NCBI GenBank assembly: GCA_964561605.1
Contig: CAZLQD010000019.1
Coordinates: forward strand, 1-54,152
Origin: JALUZX01 sp964561605
GTDB lineage: Bacteria; Planctomycetota; UBA1135; JALUZX01
Direction of reading: 5' to 3'
Length of the DNA: 54,152 nt
In this document: in pieces, positions 33,189 through 41,476 of the stretch
Numbering within the stretch: position 1 is the stretch's first letter
Layout: every line of letters begins with the position of its first letter
Position numbers and translations under genes: made by a program
Notes under the pieces: generated by a model
The model's database searches: none
What the model was told of the DNA's origin: nothing
The model's input: the letters and a program-made list of their open reading frames with translations, nothing else

Positions 33189-33998
33189 TCAGAAATGGGC
33201 CAGGGTCCCGTGGAGGCGGGCCAGCCTGATGGCGTAGCCGAAGCTCAAGAGCGAGAGGGGGAGGAAGAGGGCCGTGAAGACGGCAAGCCAGATCAGGTGG
33301 TTCGAGACCTGGGCCAGGCCCGCCCCGGAGAGGACCAGGTCGCGCCAGGCCTCGGCGGCGTGGGTGACGGGAACGAACCAGGCCACCTTCTGGAGCCAGC
33401 CGGGAAGGACCTGGACGGGATAGTAGATTCCCGAGAGGAGGGTGGAGAAGGCTCCCACCAGGAGGGCCACGGGATCGCCCCGCTTCACCACCAGGATCAC
33501 CGAAGCGGAGAGGATCCCGAAGGTGGCGAAGGAGAGGATCGAGAGCACCACCGCCAGGCCCAGTGCCAAGGGATCGGCCACGTGGAAGCTCACCCCCCAG
33601 AAGGCGCCGAAGAGGAAATAGACCAGGATCCTGAGGGTGGTGACGATGAAAGGAGTCAGGCTGGAGGCGAAGACCACCGTGGGAAGCCCCGTTGGGGTGG
33701 CCAGGAGCATCTCCAGGGTGCCCAGCATCTGGGACTCCCTGATGGACCGGGTGAGCCCTCCCATGGCCACGGCCAGGTAGTTCTGGAGGGCGATCCCGAC
33801 GATGACGAAGGCGAAGTACCCGCCGTACCGGTCCAGGTCGGCCATCCGGACCTGGTTCATCATCCTGGAGAGGAAGAACCAGACCAGGACCGAGAAGAAG
33901 ATCCCCCCCATCCCGAGGAAGAAGGCCAGGGGGTAGCTGGTGGCGATCCGGAAGTCCCTCTTCATGAAGGCCCAGGTCTTGCGGAGGAAGGAAATCAT
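33189..33998 (-). CDS. ABC-2 type transporter permease
   Basis: The 269-residue protein has six predicted membrane helices, starting MISFLRKTWAFMKRDFRIATSYPLAF, with the ABC-2 pattern QMLGTLEMLLATPTGLP and ILSGIYYPVQVLPGWLQ-type signature (LLSGIYYPVQVLPGWLQKVA). Such permeases export polysaccharides, lipids or drugs. Its ATG overlaps the ATPase stop (ATGA), so the two subunits are made together. Confidence 0.92.
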   Translation of the reverse strand: MISFLRKTWAFMKRDFRIATSYPLAFFLGMGGIFFSVLVWFFLSRMMNQVRMADLDRYGGYFAFVIVGIALQNYLAVAMGGLTRSIRESQMLGTLEMLLATPTGLPTVVFASSLTPFIVTTLRILVYFLFGAFWGVSFHVADPLALGLAVVLSILSFATFGILSASVILVVKRGDPVALLVGAFSTLLSGIYYPVQVLPGWLQKVAWFVPVTHAAEAWRDLVLSGAGLAQVSNHLIWLAVFTALFLPLSLLSFGYAIRLARLHGTLAHF

Positions 33999-34993
33999 TC
34001 CCCCTCCTCCTCGGCCCGGGCGGCCGCCTCGACGATCCTGGCCCAGGTCCGCCCTTCGGGCTGGAGGGCCCGGATGGGGAAGCCCTGGTTCGCCAGGTGG
34101 GCCACGACCCGGGGGGACTCCACACCCCCGTCGAGGATCAAGCGGTATTCCCCCCCTCCCAGGTCCTGGACCTCCACCACCCCTGGAAGGCCTGCAGGCA
34201 GGGTGGTCCCCGGGTCCATCCGGAGGCGAAGCCCTTCCCGGACGCCCGTGCGCCGGGCCAGGTCCTCCCGGGTCCCGTCCCCCAGGATCCGCCCCTTCCT
34301 GAGGAGGATCACCCGCTTCGCCACCCGCTCCACCAGGGCCAGGTCGTGGGTGGCGAGAATCAAGGTCCTCTCCCCCCCGCCGGAGAGCCTCTCCAGGGCG
34401 AAGGTGGCGAAACGGACCTGGTCGTAGGGATCGAGGGACCGGGTGGGTTCGTCCAGGATCAGCAGGTCCGGGTCGTGGAGGAGTCCCCTGGCGATGGCCA
34501 GTTTCTGCCGCATCCCCGCCGAGTAGCCGGTGAACCTCTCGTCGGCCTCCTCGACGAGCTCCACGATCTCCAGGCACTCCTGGATCCGCCGGGCCTTCTC
34601 CTTTCCGTGGAACCCGTGGAGGGCGGCGAAGAAATCCAGGTTCTCCCGGCCCGTCAGGCGCCAGTAGAAGGAGCGCTCGTCGCTCACGACGAACCCCACG
34701 CGGCGCTTCACCTCGGCGTCCCCTTCGCCGACCTTCCGGCCCCAGACCAGGACCTCGCCCCGGGTGGGAAGGAGCAGGGTGGCGACCATCTTGAGCAAGG
34801 TGGTCTTCCCCGCCCCCGTGGGCCCCATGATGGTGACCAGCTCCCCGGGCTCCACCCTCAGGCTGATCCCCCTCAAGGCCACCTTGTACTTCCTGGCGAA
34901 GGGATGGCGGAGGATGGACCGGAGTTTCCGGGGGGCCGGATACCTCTTCTCCACCTTCCGGACGTCCAGGGCGGGGATCACCATGGGGCACAT
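33995..34993 (-). CDS. ABC-2 transporter ATP-binding protein
   Basis: The 332-residue ATPase has Walker A MGPTGAGKTTLLKMVATLLL, signature YSAGMRQKLAIARGL, Walker B LLILDEPTRSLDP and H-loop ATHDL. The insertion KLRSILRHPFARKYKVALRG before the core is like that of polysaccharide or DrrA-type exporters. About 90 residues after the core form a small alpha/beta domain (RLILDGGVESPRVVAHL) as in DrrA-type ATPases. Two ATGs three codons apart are possible. A perfect palindrome lies immediately upstream and includes part of the ribosome site. Confidence 0.92.
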   Translation of the reverse strand: MCPMVIPALDVRKVEKRYPAPRKLRSILRHPFARKYKVALRGISLRVEPGELVTIMGPTGAGKTTLLKMVATLLLPTRGEVLVWGRKVGEGDAEVKRRVGFVVSDERSFYWRLTGRENLDFFAALHGFHGKEKARRIQECLEIVELVEEADERFTGYSAGMRQKLAIARGLLHDPDLLILDEPTRSLDPYDQVRFATFALERLSGGGERTLILATHDLALVERVAKRVILLRKGRILGDGTREDLARRTGVREGLRLRMDPGTTLPAGLPGVVEVQDLGGGEYRLILDGGVESPRVVAHLANQGFPIRALQPEGRTWARIVEAAARAEEEGE

Positions 34994-34994
34994 G

Positions 34995-35024
34995 TTCCTT
35001 GCCGGGGCCGGCCCCGGCAAGGAA
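34995..35024. promoter_or_regulatory. 30-bp perfect palindrome at the ABC-2 operon translation start
   Basis: The arms TTCCTTGCCGGGGCC (34995-35009) and GGCCCCGGCAAGGAA (35010-35024) are perfectly complementary with no loop. The palindrome begins one base from the ATG of the ABC ATPase, and its edge supplies the AAGGAA ribosome site. It could be an operator for a dimeric protein or an RNA structure that hides the ribosome site. No T-run follows, which argues against a terminator. Confidence 0.75.
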
Positions 35025-35102
35025 GGCCGGGGGACCATGCCTCTCTCTTCGGCCCGGGCCTCCCTTCCACTCCAGTCCCTCCAGGTTTCCGGGAAAGAGG
35101 GT

Positions 35103-36275
35103 TCACCCCGGAAGGAGGGGGGAAATCCGCCTGAGGACCTCCGCCGGGGAGATCCCCCTCTCCCGGGCGATCCTCTCGAGGTCGTCCTGCTCGGGGGACC
35201 ACTCCTCTCCTCCTCCGGGGAGGAGCCGGACCTTGCAACGTAGAGTCCCCAAAGGTGTGGAAAGCTCCTCCACCCTCCTGGGAAGGCGGGTCCTCTCCAC
35301 CCTCCGCCGCCGGATTCCCAAGGTGGAGGTCTCCCGGAAGAAGACCTCCTCCACACTCTCTCTCACCCCCTCTCCGGCCAGGGCGGAGACGCAGAGCCCG
35401 GGCCTCCCCTTCTTCATGAGGATCTGGGTGATCCAGGCGTCCAGGGCGCCGGCCCGGAGCAACTCCCCAAGGAGGGAGCCCGCCCCTTCCCCCGTCAGGT
35501 CGTCCAGGTTGGCCTGGATCTCCCAAAGGCTCTCCCCGGCGCCCAGGGAGGTCTCCACCTGGGCGATCCATCCCCGGAGCACGTTGGGCACAGGACCTCC
35601 CTCCCTGGATCCTGCGCCGTACCCCACCTGGAGAGGACGGTAGGTCCCTTCGGGGGGAAAGGGCCGGGCCAAGGCCCTCAGAAGGGCCGCCCCGGTAGGC
35701 GTGGTCCTCTCCCCTTCGCCCGGTCCGGGCCGGAGGGGGAAGCCCTCGAGGAGGGCCGCCGCCGCCGGCGCAGGAAGGGGCAACCTTCCGTGGGCGCACT
35801 CCACGAAGCCCGCCCCGGCGGCCACGGGAAAGGTCCAGACCTGGTCGATCTCCAGGAAGTGGAGCCCCAAGAGGACGCCGCAAACGTCCCCCACCGTGTC
35901 CAGGGCGCCGACCTCGTGGAAGTGGATCTTCTCCAGGGGAACGCCGTGGACCCGGGCCTCGGCCTCGGCAAGGAGGCGGAAGACCTGGGAAGCCCGCCGG
36001 GAGACCTCACCTGGAAGATTCCCTCCCTGGAGGATCCCTTCCAGGTCCTTCAATCCCCGGTGGGGTTGTCTCTCCCGGGGAAAGCGGAACTCCAACCGGG
36101 TCGCCTGGAGAGCCCCTCTCTTCACCCTCCCGGTCCAGAGGGACCAGGGGGGAAGGGGGAGGGAGGAAAGGGCCTCCTCCAGGCGCCGTGGTTCCAGGCC
36201 GAGGTCCACCAGGAGGGCGAGCCACATGTCCCCCGAGACGCCGGCGAAGGGATCCAGAACCAGGGCTTTTCCCAT
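35103..36275 (-). CDS. larC: LarC-type nickel insertion protein (nickel pincer cofactor synthesis)
   Basis: The 390-residue protein starts VLDPFAGVSGDMWLALLVDL and contains VPLEKIHFHEVGALDTVGDV and FECAHGRLPLPAPA-like (VECAHGRLPLPAPAAAALLE), all diagnostic of LarC. It ends with the ferredoxin-like half (LCVSALAGEGVRESVEEVFF). LarC inserts nickel into the pincer nucleotide that LarB and LarE make from nicotinic acid adenine dinucleotide, for lactate racemase and related enzymes. Here both halves are in one frame, without the programmed frameshift known in Lactiplantibacillus. larB, larE and larA are absent from the window. The ribosome site AAAGGAGG is excellent. Confidence 0.93.
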   Translation of the reverse strand: MGKALVLDPFAGVSGDMWLALLVDLGLEPRRLEEALSSLPLPPWSLWTGRVKRGALQATRLEFRFPRERQPHRGLKDLEGILQGGNLPGEVSRRASQVFRLLAEAEARVHGVPLEKIHFHEVGALDTVGDVCGVLLGLHFLEIDQVWTFPVAAGAGFVECAHGRLPLPAPAAAALLEGFPLRPGPGEGERTTPTGAALLRALARPFPPEGTYRPLQVGYGAGSREGGPVPNVLRGWIAQVETSLGAGESLWEIQANLDDLTGEGAGSLLGELLRAGALDAWITQILMKKGRPGLCVSALAGEGVRESVEEVFFRETSTLGIRRRRVERTRLPRRVEELSTPLGTLRCKVRLLPGGGEEWSPEQDDLERIARERGISPAEVLRRISPLLPG

Positions 36276-36467
36276 GAGCCTCCTTTCGAAGATGCCGAAA
36301 AGGGACGTATGTCTTATCCTGGAGCGGAGATCGGAGACCCGATCCCCCTCCTGGGCTGGGCCCGGCCCAAAGTCGGGCCCGGGACGCGGATTGTCCAGGA
36401 AAACCCGGCCCCCCGGGAAGGCCGAAGGCCCCCGGGACCAGGCTCAGGGACAAGGAGTAATGAACCC

Positions 36468-38057
36468 ATGCAGGCTCGGTTCCAGAAGAAAGCCCTTTTC
36501 CTCCTACTCGTACCGGTCTTCCTCCTTCCCGCCCTTCCCGCCCAGAGGCGGCGCAAGAAGGCCGACCCCTTCGTCCTGTGGCTCCGGGAACGGGCGGCCT
36601 TCACCCTTTCCCCCCTTCCCTCCCTGGGAGGGAAGATGGAAGAGGACCAGGTGAAGAAGGTCCTCGTTCCCCTGGTGAAGAAGATCGCCACGGGCTCCAA
36701 CAGGGCCCTTGCCGCCGAGGCGATCCTCACCTTCGCCGCGGCGGACCCCATGGGGAGCCTTCCCAGGGTGATGGAGGGGATGACCCAGGCCCGGGACCCC
36801 ATGACCCGCCAGGCGGCCATCCTGGCCGCCGGACTGGGAGGCGAGCCTGGTGCGGCCGGCCCCTTGACGGCCCTGATCTCCCCCATGGAGAAGGACGGGC
36901 CCGAGAAGGACCTGGCCCTGGTCTCCCTGGCCCTCCTCAGGGAGAACCAGGGGAAGGGAAACCTCCTCCAGGTCATGCAGAGGATGCTATCCCGGTCCCA
37001 GCAGGCCCATGCCCAGACCATCCTGGGCATCCTGGCGGCCCTGACCCTTTGCGGAACCCCGGGTGACGCCACGCCCCTGGTGGCCAACCTGGACCAGGAC
37101 AAGTTCGCCGACAAGTCCCTCAGGGGAGCGGCCGCCTGGACGGCGGCCCGCCTGAGCTTTCCCACGGTCTCCAAGATCCTCCAGCGCTTGTTGAAGCGCA
37201 GCAGGGACGAAGCCAGGCCCTTCTACCTGGCCGCCCTGGCCTACGCCCCGCCGAAAGAAAAGCTGGGCTGGCGGGAACTCTACCAGGCCGCCTTGCGCAA
37301 CCGGGGAAGGAACGCCCGGACGGCGGCCCTCGCCCTGGAGGCCCTGGCCCGGCGGGGGGGAAAGGAAGGAATCCGGTACCTCTCTCTCCTGCGGAAGAAG
37401 GCCAAGGGGCCTTGGGCTCACCTGGTGACCGTGGCCCAGGGTATGGCCAAGTTCCGGGAGCCTGCTTTCCTCAAGGAGATCCAGAGGGACCTGACAGGTT
37501 CCAAGGACCCGGAACGGAGGGCCGCCTGCGCCCTGGCCCTGGGTTTCCTGGCCCTTCCCGCCACGGGCCCCGCCCTCCACGGCGCCCTGAAGAAGGAGAC
37601 CGACCCCCTCGTCCAGGGGGCCCTTGCCCTTGGGCTGGGTCTGGGCAAGGAGAAGGCCTCCGCTCCCGACCTGGCGGCCCTCTTCCTCCGTTCCCAGGAT
37701 CCCTTCACCGTCCAAGCGGCGGCCCTCGCCCTGGGTGCCATGGAAGCCGCCCAGGATCCGCCGGACCTCTTCTGGGGGGAAAGGAGGAAGTCCGATCCCC
37801 TCTGGACCTGGAGGGCCCAGTGGCTGGGCTGGTTCTCCACGGAGAGGAGCTGGGTGGCGATGGAGAAGTTCCTGGAGCGGGCCCCTGCCGATCCAGAGGC
37901 GGTGACGGCCTTCCTGAGGGCCCTCAGGATCCCGGCCTCCCGGAGGAAGGAGGCCCCTTCGGCGGTCCTCTGCCTTGCGCCGGATTTCCCCGTTCCTGTT
38001 CGGGCCTTCACCCTGGCCCGGGAGATGCTCTGGGGAAACCCGCCCAAGGGCAAATGA
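36468..38057 (+). CDS. Exported HEAT/armadillo-type repeat protein
   Basis: The 529-residue protein has a signal peptide (MQARFQKKALFLLLVPVFLL, cleavage near ALPAQ). Helical repeats then run from residue 50 to the end (LAAEAILTFAAADPMGSLPR; RQAAILAAGLGGEPGAAGPL; VQGALALGLGLGKEKASAPD), typical of HEAT/PBS-lyase-like repeats. The ATG has AAGGAG 10 bases upstream. It diverges from larC and is tail-to-tail with the SAM hydrolase gene. Such exported repeat proteins are abundant in Planctomycetota and lack a known role. Confidence 0.82.
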   Translation: MQARFQKKALFLLLVPVFLLPALPAQRRRKKADPFVLWLRERAAFTLSPLPSLGGKMEEDQVKKVLVPLVKKIATGSNRALAAEAILTFAAADPMGSLPRVMEGMTQARDPMTRQAAILAAGLGGEPGAAGPLTALISPMEKDGPEKDLALVSLALLRENQGKGNLLQVMQRMLSRSQQAHAQTILGILAALTLCGTPGDATPLVANLDQDKFADKSLRGAAAWTAARLSFPTVSKILQRLLKRSRDEARPFYLAALAYAPPKEKLGWRELYQAALRNRGRNARTAALALEALARRGGKEGIRYLSLLRKKAKGPWAHLVTVAQGMAKFREPAFLKEIQRDLTGSKDPERRAACALALGFLALPATGPALHGALKKETDPLVQGALALGLGLGKEKASAPDLAALFLRSQDPFTVQAAALALGAMEAAQDPPDLFWGERRKSDPLWTWRAQWLGWFSTERSWVAMEKFLERAPADPEAVTAFLRALRIPASRRKEAPSAVLCLAPDFPVPVRAFTLAREMLWGNPPKGK

Positions 38058-38070
38058 TCCTCCCGGCCCC

Positions 38071-38871
38071 CTAGCCCGCCCCCTCCCCCTCTCCGGGGAG
38101 GAAGCGGACCACCGTACCCTCCCCGGCGCCCAGGACCTTTCGGGCCGACCCGTCCCTGCAGGCGACCTCCAAGAGCCCGAAGGAGTTCACCAGGGCCAGG
38201 AGGGCTCCCTTCGGAACGGCCCCGTAGGTCTCCACCAGGGGAACGGCCCTGCCCAGGATCTCCACCCTTCCCCTTCCAGGTCCGAGGGCCTCGGCCGGGA
38301 TGGTGCTCACCAGGTTCCCGAAGGGGTCGCAATAGAAGATCTCCCCTCGAGCTCCGCCCCCGGCCCCTCCCGTCCAGGAGGGAAGTTCGAGCCTGAGGGG
38401 TTCCTTCCGGGGAGGCTCCAGTTCCTCCCAGGTGAGAGTCCCTGCGGCCAGGCGGGCCCCGGCGGGGGCGAAGAGGTCCCTCCCGTGGAAGGTCCGGGAG
38501 AGGACCGCCCCGCCGGGGATCCCCAGGAGGCGGGCCTCCCCTCCCTCCTCCAGGGCCCTGGTGAAGATCCCGTTGTCCGGCCCCACCAGGAGCCGGCCCC
38601 GCCAGGCCACTGCGAGGGCGGCCCTATCCGTCCCCACGCCAGGGTCCACGACCACTACGTGGACCGTACCCTCCGGGAAGGAGGCCCACAGCCGGGGCAG
38701 GAGGACGGCCCCCGTCCGCACGTCCTGGGGGGGAACTCCGTGCCAGAGGTCCAGGACCTTCACCCCCGGGGCGGCACACAACGCGGCGCCCCGCATCTGG
38801 CCCTCGTAGGGACCCAGTCCTCCGAAATCGCTGGAGAGGGCCAGGACACCCGACGGACGGAAGGCTCCCAT
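38071..38871 (-). CDS. S-adenosylmethionine hydrolase (SAM hydroxide adenosyltransferase, DUF62)
   Basis: The 266-residue protein has the family motifs SSDFGGLGPYEGQMRG, VVVDPGVGTDR, VGPDNGIF, FHGRDLFAPAGARLA and YCDPFGNLVSTI. The Asp-Arg-His water-activating residues are all present (D76, R83, H129), so SAM cleavage to adenosine and methionine is expected; the fluorinase/chlorinase halide site cannot be judged by eye. The start is 4 bases after the phosphohexomutase stop, so it is in one operon with it. Confidence 0.93.
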   Translation of the reverse strand: MGAFRPSGVLALSSDFGGLGPYEGQMRGAALCAAPGVKVLDLWHGVPPQDVRTGAVLLPRLWASFPEGTVHVVVVDPGVGTDRAALAVAWRGRLLVGPDNGIFTRALEEGGEARLLGIPGGAVLSRTFHGRDLFAPAGARLAAGTLTWEELEPPRKEPLRLELPSWTGGAGGGARGEIFYCDPFGNLVSTIPAEALGPGRGRVEILGRAVPLVETYGAVPKGALLALVNSFGLLEVACRDGSARKVLGAGEGTVVRFLPGEGEGAG

Positions 38872-38875
38872 CGTC

Positions 38876-40213
38876 TCAGACGGGCGTGCCCAGGATGGAG
38901 ACCAGCTCCTCCTTCTTCTTCCGGAGAAGCTCTTCGTCGTCGGCCTCGAGGACCAGCCTCAGGTAGGGCTCGGTATTGGAAGGCCGCACGTTGAACCACC
39001 AGTCGGGATAGCTCACGGTGATCCCGTCGAGCCAGTCGATCTTTCCGTCCTTGTAGATCTCGGCGAGCTTGCGGATGAGCCCCTCCTTGTCCTCTACGCG
39101 GAAGTTGATCTCTCCCGTGGAGGGATATTTCCTCAGGGCGTCGGCCACCTCCTTGAGGCTCTTCCCCTCCTTGGTGAGGACGTTCAGGATCTTCAGGAGG
39201 GCGATGATCCCGGAATCGCTGAAATAGTTGTCGGCGAAGTAGTAGTGCCCCGAGAGCTCCCCCCCGCCGGCGCAATCCTCACGCCGCATGGTCTCCTTCA
39301 TGAAGGAGTGGCCCACCCTCTCCCGGACGGGCCTACCACCGAGGCGGCGGATCTCCTCGGGGACGACCCGGCTGGAGCGGATGTCGTAGAGGATCCCCTT
39401 GCCCGGGTGCTTGGCCAGGAGATCCCTCGCCAGGATGGCCGTGATCAGATCGCTGGAGACCACCTTCCCCTCGCCGTCCATGAAGGCGCACCTGTCGGCG
39501 TCGCCGTCGAATTCCACCCCCAGGTCGGCCCCGGTCTCGAGGACGAGCTTCCTCAGGTCCTCCAGGTTCTCCTCCTTCAAGGGGTTGGCCTCGTGGTTCG
39601 GGAAGGTCCCGTCCAGTTCGTCGTAGAGGGCGTGGACCTCAACCTGGGGAAGGGCATCCAGGATCCGGGGGATCACGTAGGCTCCCATCCCGTTTGCGTA
39701 ATCCACGCAGATGGTCATGGGCCGGATCTCCTCGGCGAAGGAGAGGACGTGCTTCACGTAGTCATCCCGCACGTCCACGTCGGACACCTCGCCCGGGCGG
39801 TCCGCCCGGACATCGGCATCGGAGAGGCTCTCCACCATTTCACGAATCTTCTGGATCCCCGTGTCCCCGCTCAGGGGACGGGCTCCCTCGCGGCAGAGTT
39901 TGAACCCGATGTATTGCGGCGGATTGTGGGAGGCCGTGACGTTCAGTCCGCCGTCACAGGGGAGTTTGCCGATGGCGAAATAGGCCATGGGCGTAGAGGA
40001 GAGCCCGATGCGTGTGACGTCGCAGCCCGTGGATGTGATTCCCCGGATCACGGCCTCCTCGATGGCGGGAGCCATGGTGCGCATGTCCCTTCCCACGACC
40101 AGGTTCCCGGCATCCAGGAAACGGGCGAAGGCGGCGCCGATCTTCTCGGCCGTCTTCTCGTCGAGTTCGTCGGGATAGATTCCACGGATGTCGTAAGCCT
40201 TGAAGATGCTCAT
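38876..40213 (-). CDS. Phosphomannomutase/phosphoglucomutase
   Basis: The 445-residue alpha-D-phosphohexomutase has the phospho-serine loop TASHNPPQ (S95), the Mg2+ loop DGDADR (236-241), the sugar loop GGGELSGH and the phosphate-binding RPSNTEP. The organisation is AlgC/ManB-like, giving mannose-1-P or glucose-1-P for polysaccharide synthesis. A GGAAAGGAAAG site precedes the ATG. It follows the threonine aldolase gene by 16 bases. Confidence 0.95.
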   Translation of the reverse strand: MSIFKAYDIRGIYPDELDEKTAEKIGAAFARFLDAGNLVVGRDMRTMAPAIEEAVIRGITSTGCDVTRIGLSSTPMAYFAIGKLPCDGGLNVTASHNPPQYIGFKLCREGARPLSGDTGIQKIREMVESLSDADVRADRPGEVSDVDVRDDYVKHVLSFAEEIRPMTICVDYANGMGAYVIPRILDALPQVEVHALYDELDGTFPNHEANPLKEENLEDLRKLVLETGADLGVEFDGDADRCAFMDGEGKVVSSDLITAILARDLLAKHPGKGILYDIRSSRVVPEEIRRLGGRPVRERVGHSFMKETMRREDCAGGGELSGHYYFADNYFSDSGIIALLKILNVLTKEGKSLKEVADALRKYPSTGEINFRVEDKEGLIRKLAEIYKDGKIDWLDGITVSYPDWWFNVRPSNTEPYLRLVLEADDEELLRKKKEELVSILGTPV

Positions 40214-40229
40214 CTTTCCTTTCCGTCCT

Positions 40230-41261
40230 CTAAGGGAGGGCGTCCCGGAAGGCCCGGAGCGCCCGTTCCACGTCTTCGTCCCCTACGTCCCTGTGGGTCA
40301 CCAGGCGGATCCGGTCCTCCAGGGCGATGCAGAGGACACCCATCCCGGCGAGCTTCCTCTCCAGGTCCGGGGCCGACCCGGGGGGACCTTCCACGGTGAG
40401 GTAGACCATGTTGGACCGGGGAAGGGGATTTTCCACCACGATCCCGGGAATCCCCCCCAGGCCCTCCGCCAGGGCACGTGCCCGGGCGTGGTCGGAGGCG
40501 ATCCTCTCCTCCCAGCCTTCCAGGGCCGCCAGGCCCGCCGCAGCCAGGATCCCCGACTGGCGCATCCCCCCGCCGAAGGCCTTCCTGGCCCGGACCGCCT
40601 CCTCCCGAAACTCCTCCGTCCCAAGAAGGACGCTCCCAACAGGAGCCCCCAGCCCCTTGGAGAGGCAGACCATGGCCGAATGGGCCCCTCCAAGAAGCCT
40701 GGAGGGGGGCACGCCCGAAGCTACGGCGGCGTTCCAGATCCTGGCCCCGTCCACGTGCAGGAGAAGACCCCTCTCCCGGCAGAACCGGGCCAGGGAGTCG
40801 TGGACCTCGGGAGGGATCACGGCGCCGGCTCTCAGGTTCTGGGTGTTCTCCTCGGCGATCAGCCTGGTTCGAGGCTGGTGTTCGTCCGAAGGGTCCCGCA
40901 GGGCCGCCTCCAGCCCGTCCAGGTCCACCCCTCCCGGAGGAAAGGGGACCTGGCGGACCTGGACGCCGCTGAACCGGGCCGCCCCACCCCCTTCGTAGTT
41001 GAAGACATGGCTCGCCGGGTCGGCCAGGACCTCGTCGCCGGGCCGGCAATGGACGTGGAGGGCCACCTGGTTCCCCATGGTGCCCGAAGGGACGAAGAGA
41101 CCCGCCGGGAAGCCGCAGATCCCGGCCACGACCTCCTCCAACTCCTTCACCGTGGGATCGTCCCCCAGGACGTCGTCTCCCACCCGGGCCGAGGCCATGG
41201 CTCTCCGCATGGCCTCGTCGGGCCTGGTCACCGTGTCGGAGCGAAAGTCGGAGATCTTCAC
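40230..41261 (-). CDS. ltaE: Low-specificity L-threonine aldolase
   Basis: The 343-residue PLP enzyme starts KISDFRSDTVTRPDEAMRRA, carries LHVDGARIWNAAVASG and the PLP lysine in CLSKGLGAPVGSVLLG (K202), and cleaves L-threonine/allo-threonine to glycine and acetaldehyde. The GTG start has GGAAGGAAG about 10 bases upstream. It leads a three-gene run with the phosphohexomutase and SAM hydrolase, which share no obvious pathway. Confidence 0.94.
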   Translation of the reverse strand: MKISDFRSDTVTRPDEAMRRAMASARVGDDVLGDDPTVKELEEVVAGICGFPAGLFVPSGTMGNQVALHVHCRPGDEVLADPASHVFNYEGGGAARFSGVQVRQVPFPPGGVDLDGLEAALRDPSDEHQPRTRLIAEENTQNLRAGAVIPPEVHDSLARFCRERGLLLHVDGARIWNAAVASGVPPSRLLGGAHSAMVCLSKGLGAPVGSVLLGTEEFREEAVRARKAFGGGMRQSGILAAAGLAALEGWEERIASDHARARALAEGLGGIPGIVVENPLPRSNMVYLTVEGPPGSAPDLERKLAGMGVLCIALEDRIRLVTHRDVGDEDVERALRAFRDALP

Positions 41262-41476
41262 CGCTGGTTCTTCCTTCCTGGAAGGACAGGGCCCGATCCT
41301 CCCCTTGGGACTTGGAGGAAACAAGGGGAAGATGTTACCTCCAGGCACGAACCGGGAAGGAAAGACCACAAGGAGGGGTTCTTCCGGCCTCCCGGGGTCC
41401 CGGGCACGTAATTTGAACCGGGGCGGCGGGGGTGAGGAGACCCGGGCACAGACAACCGAAAGAAAGGCGGGCGGCC

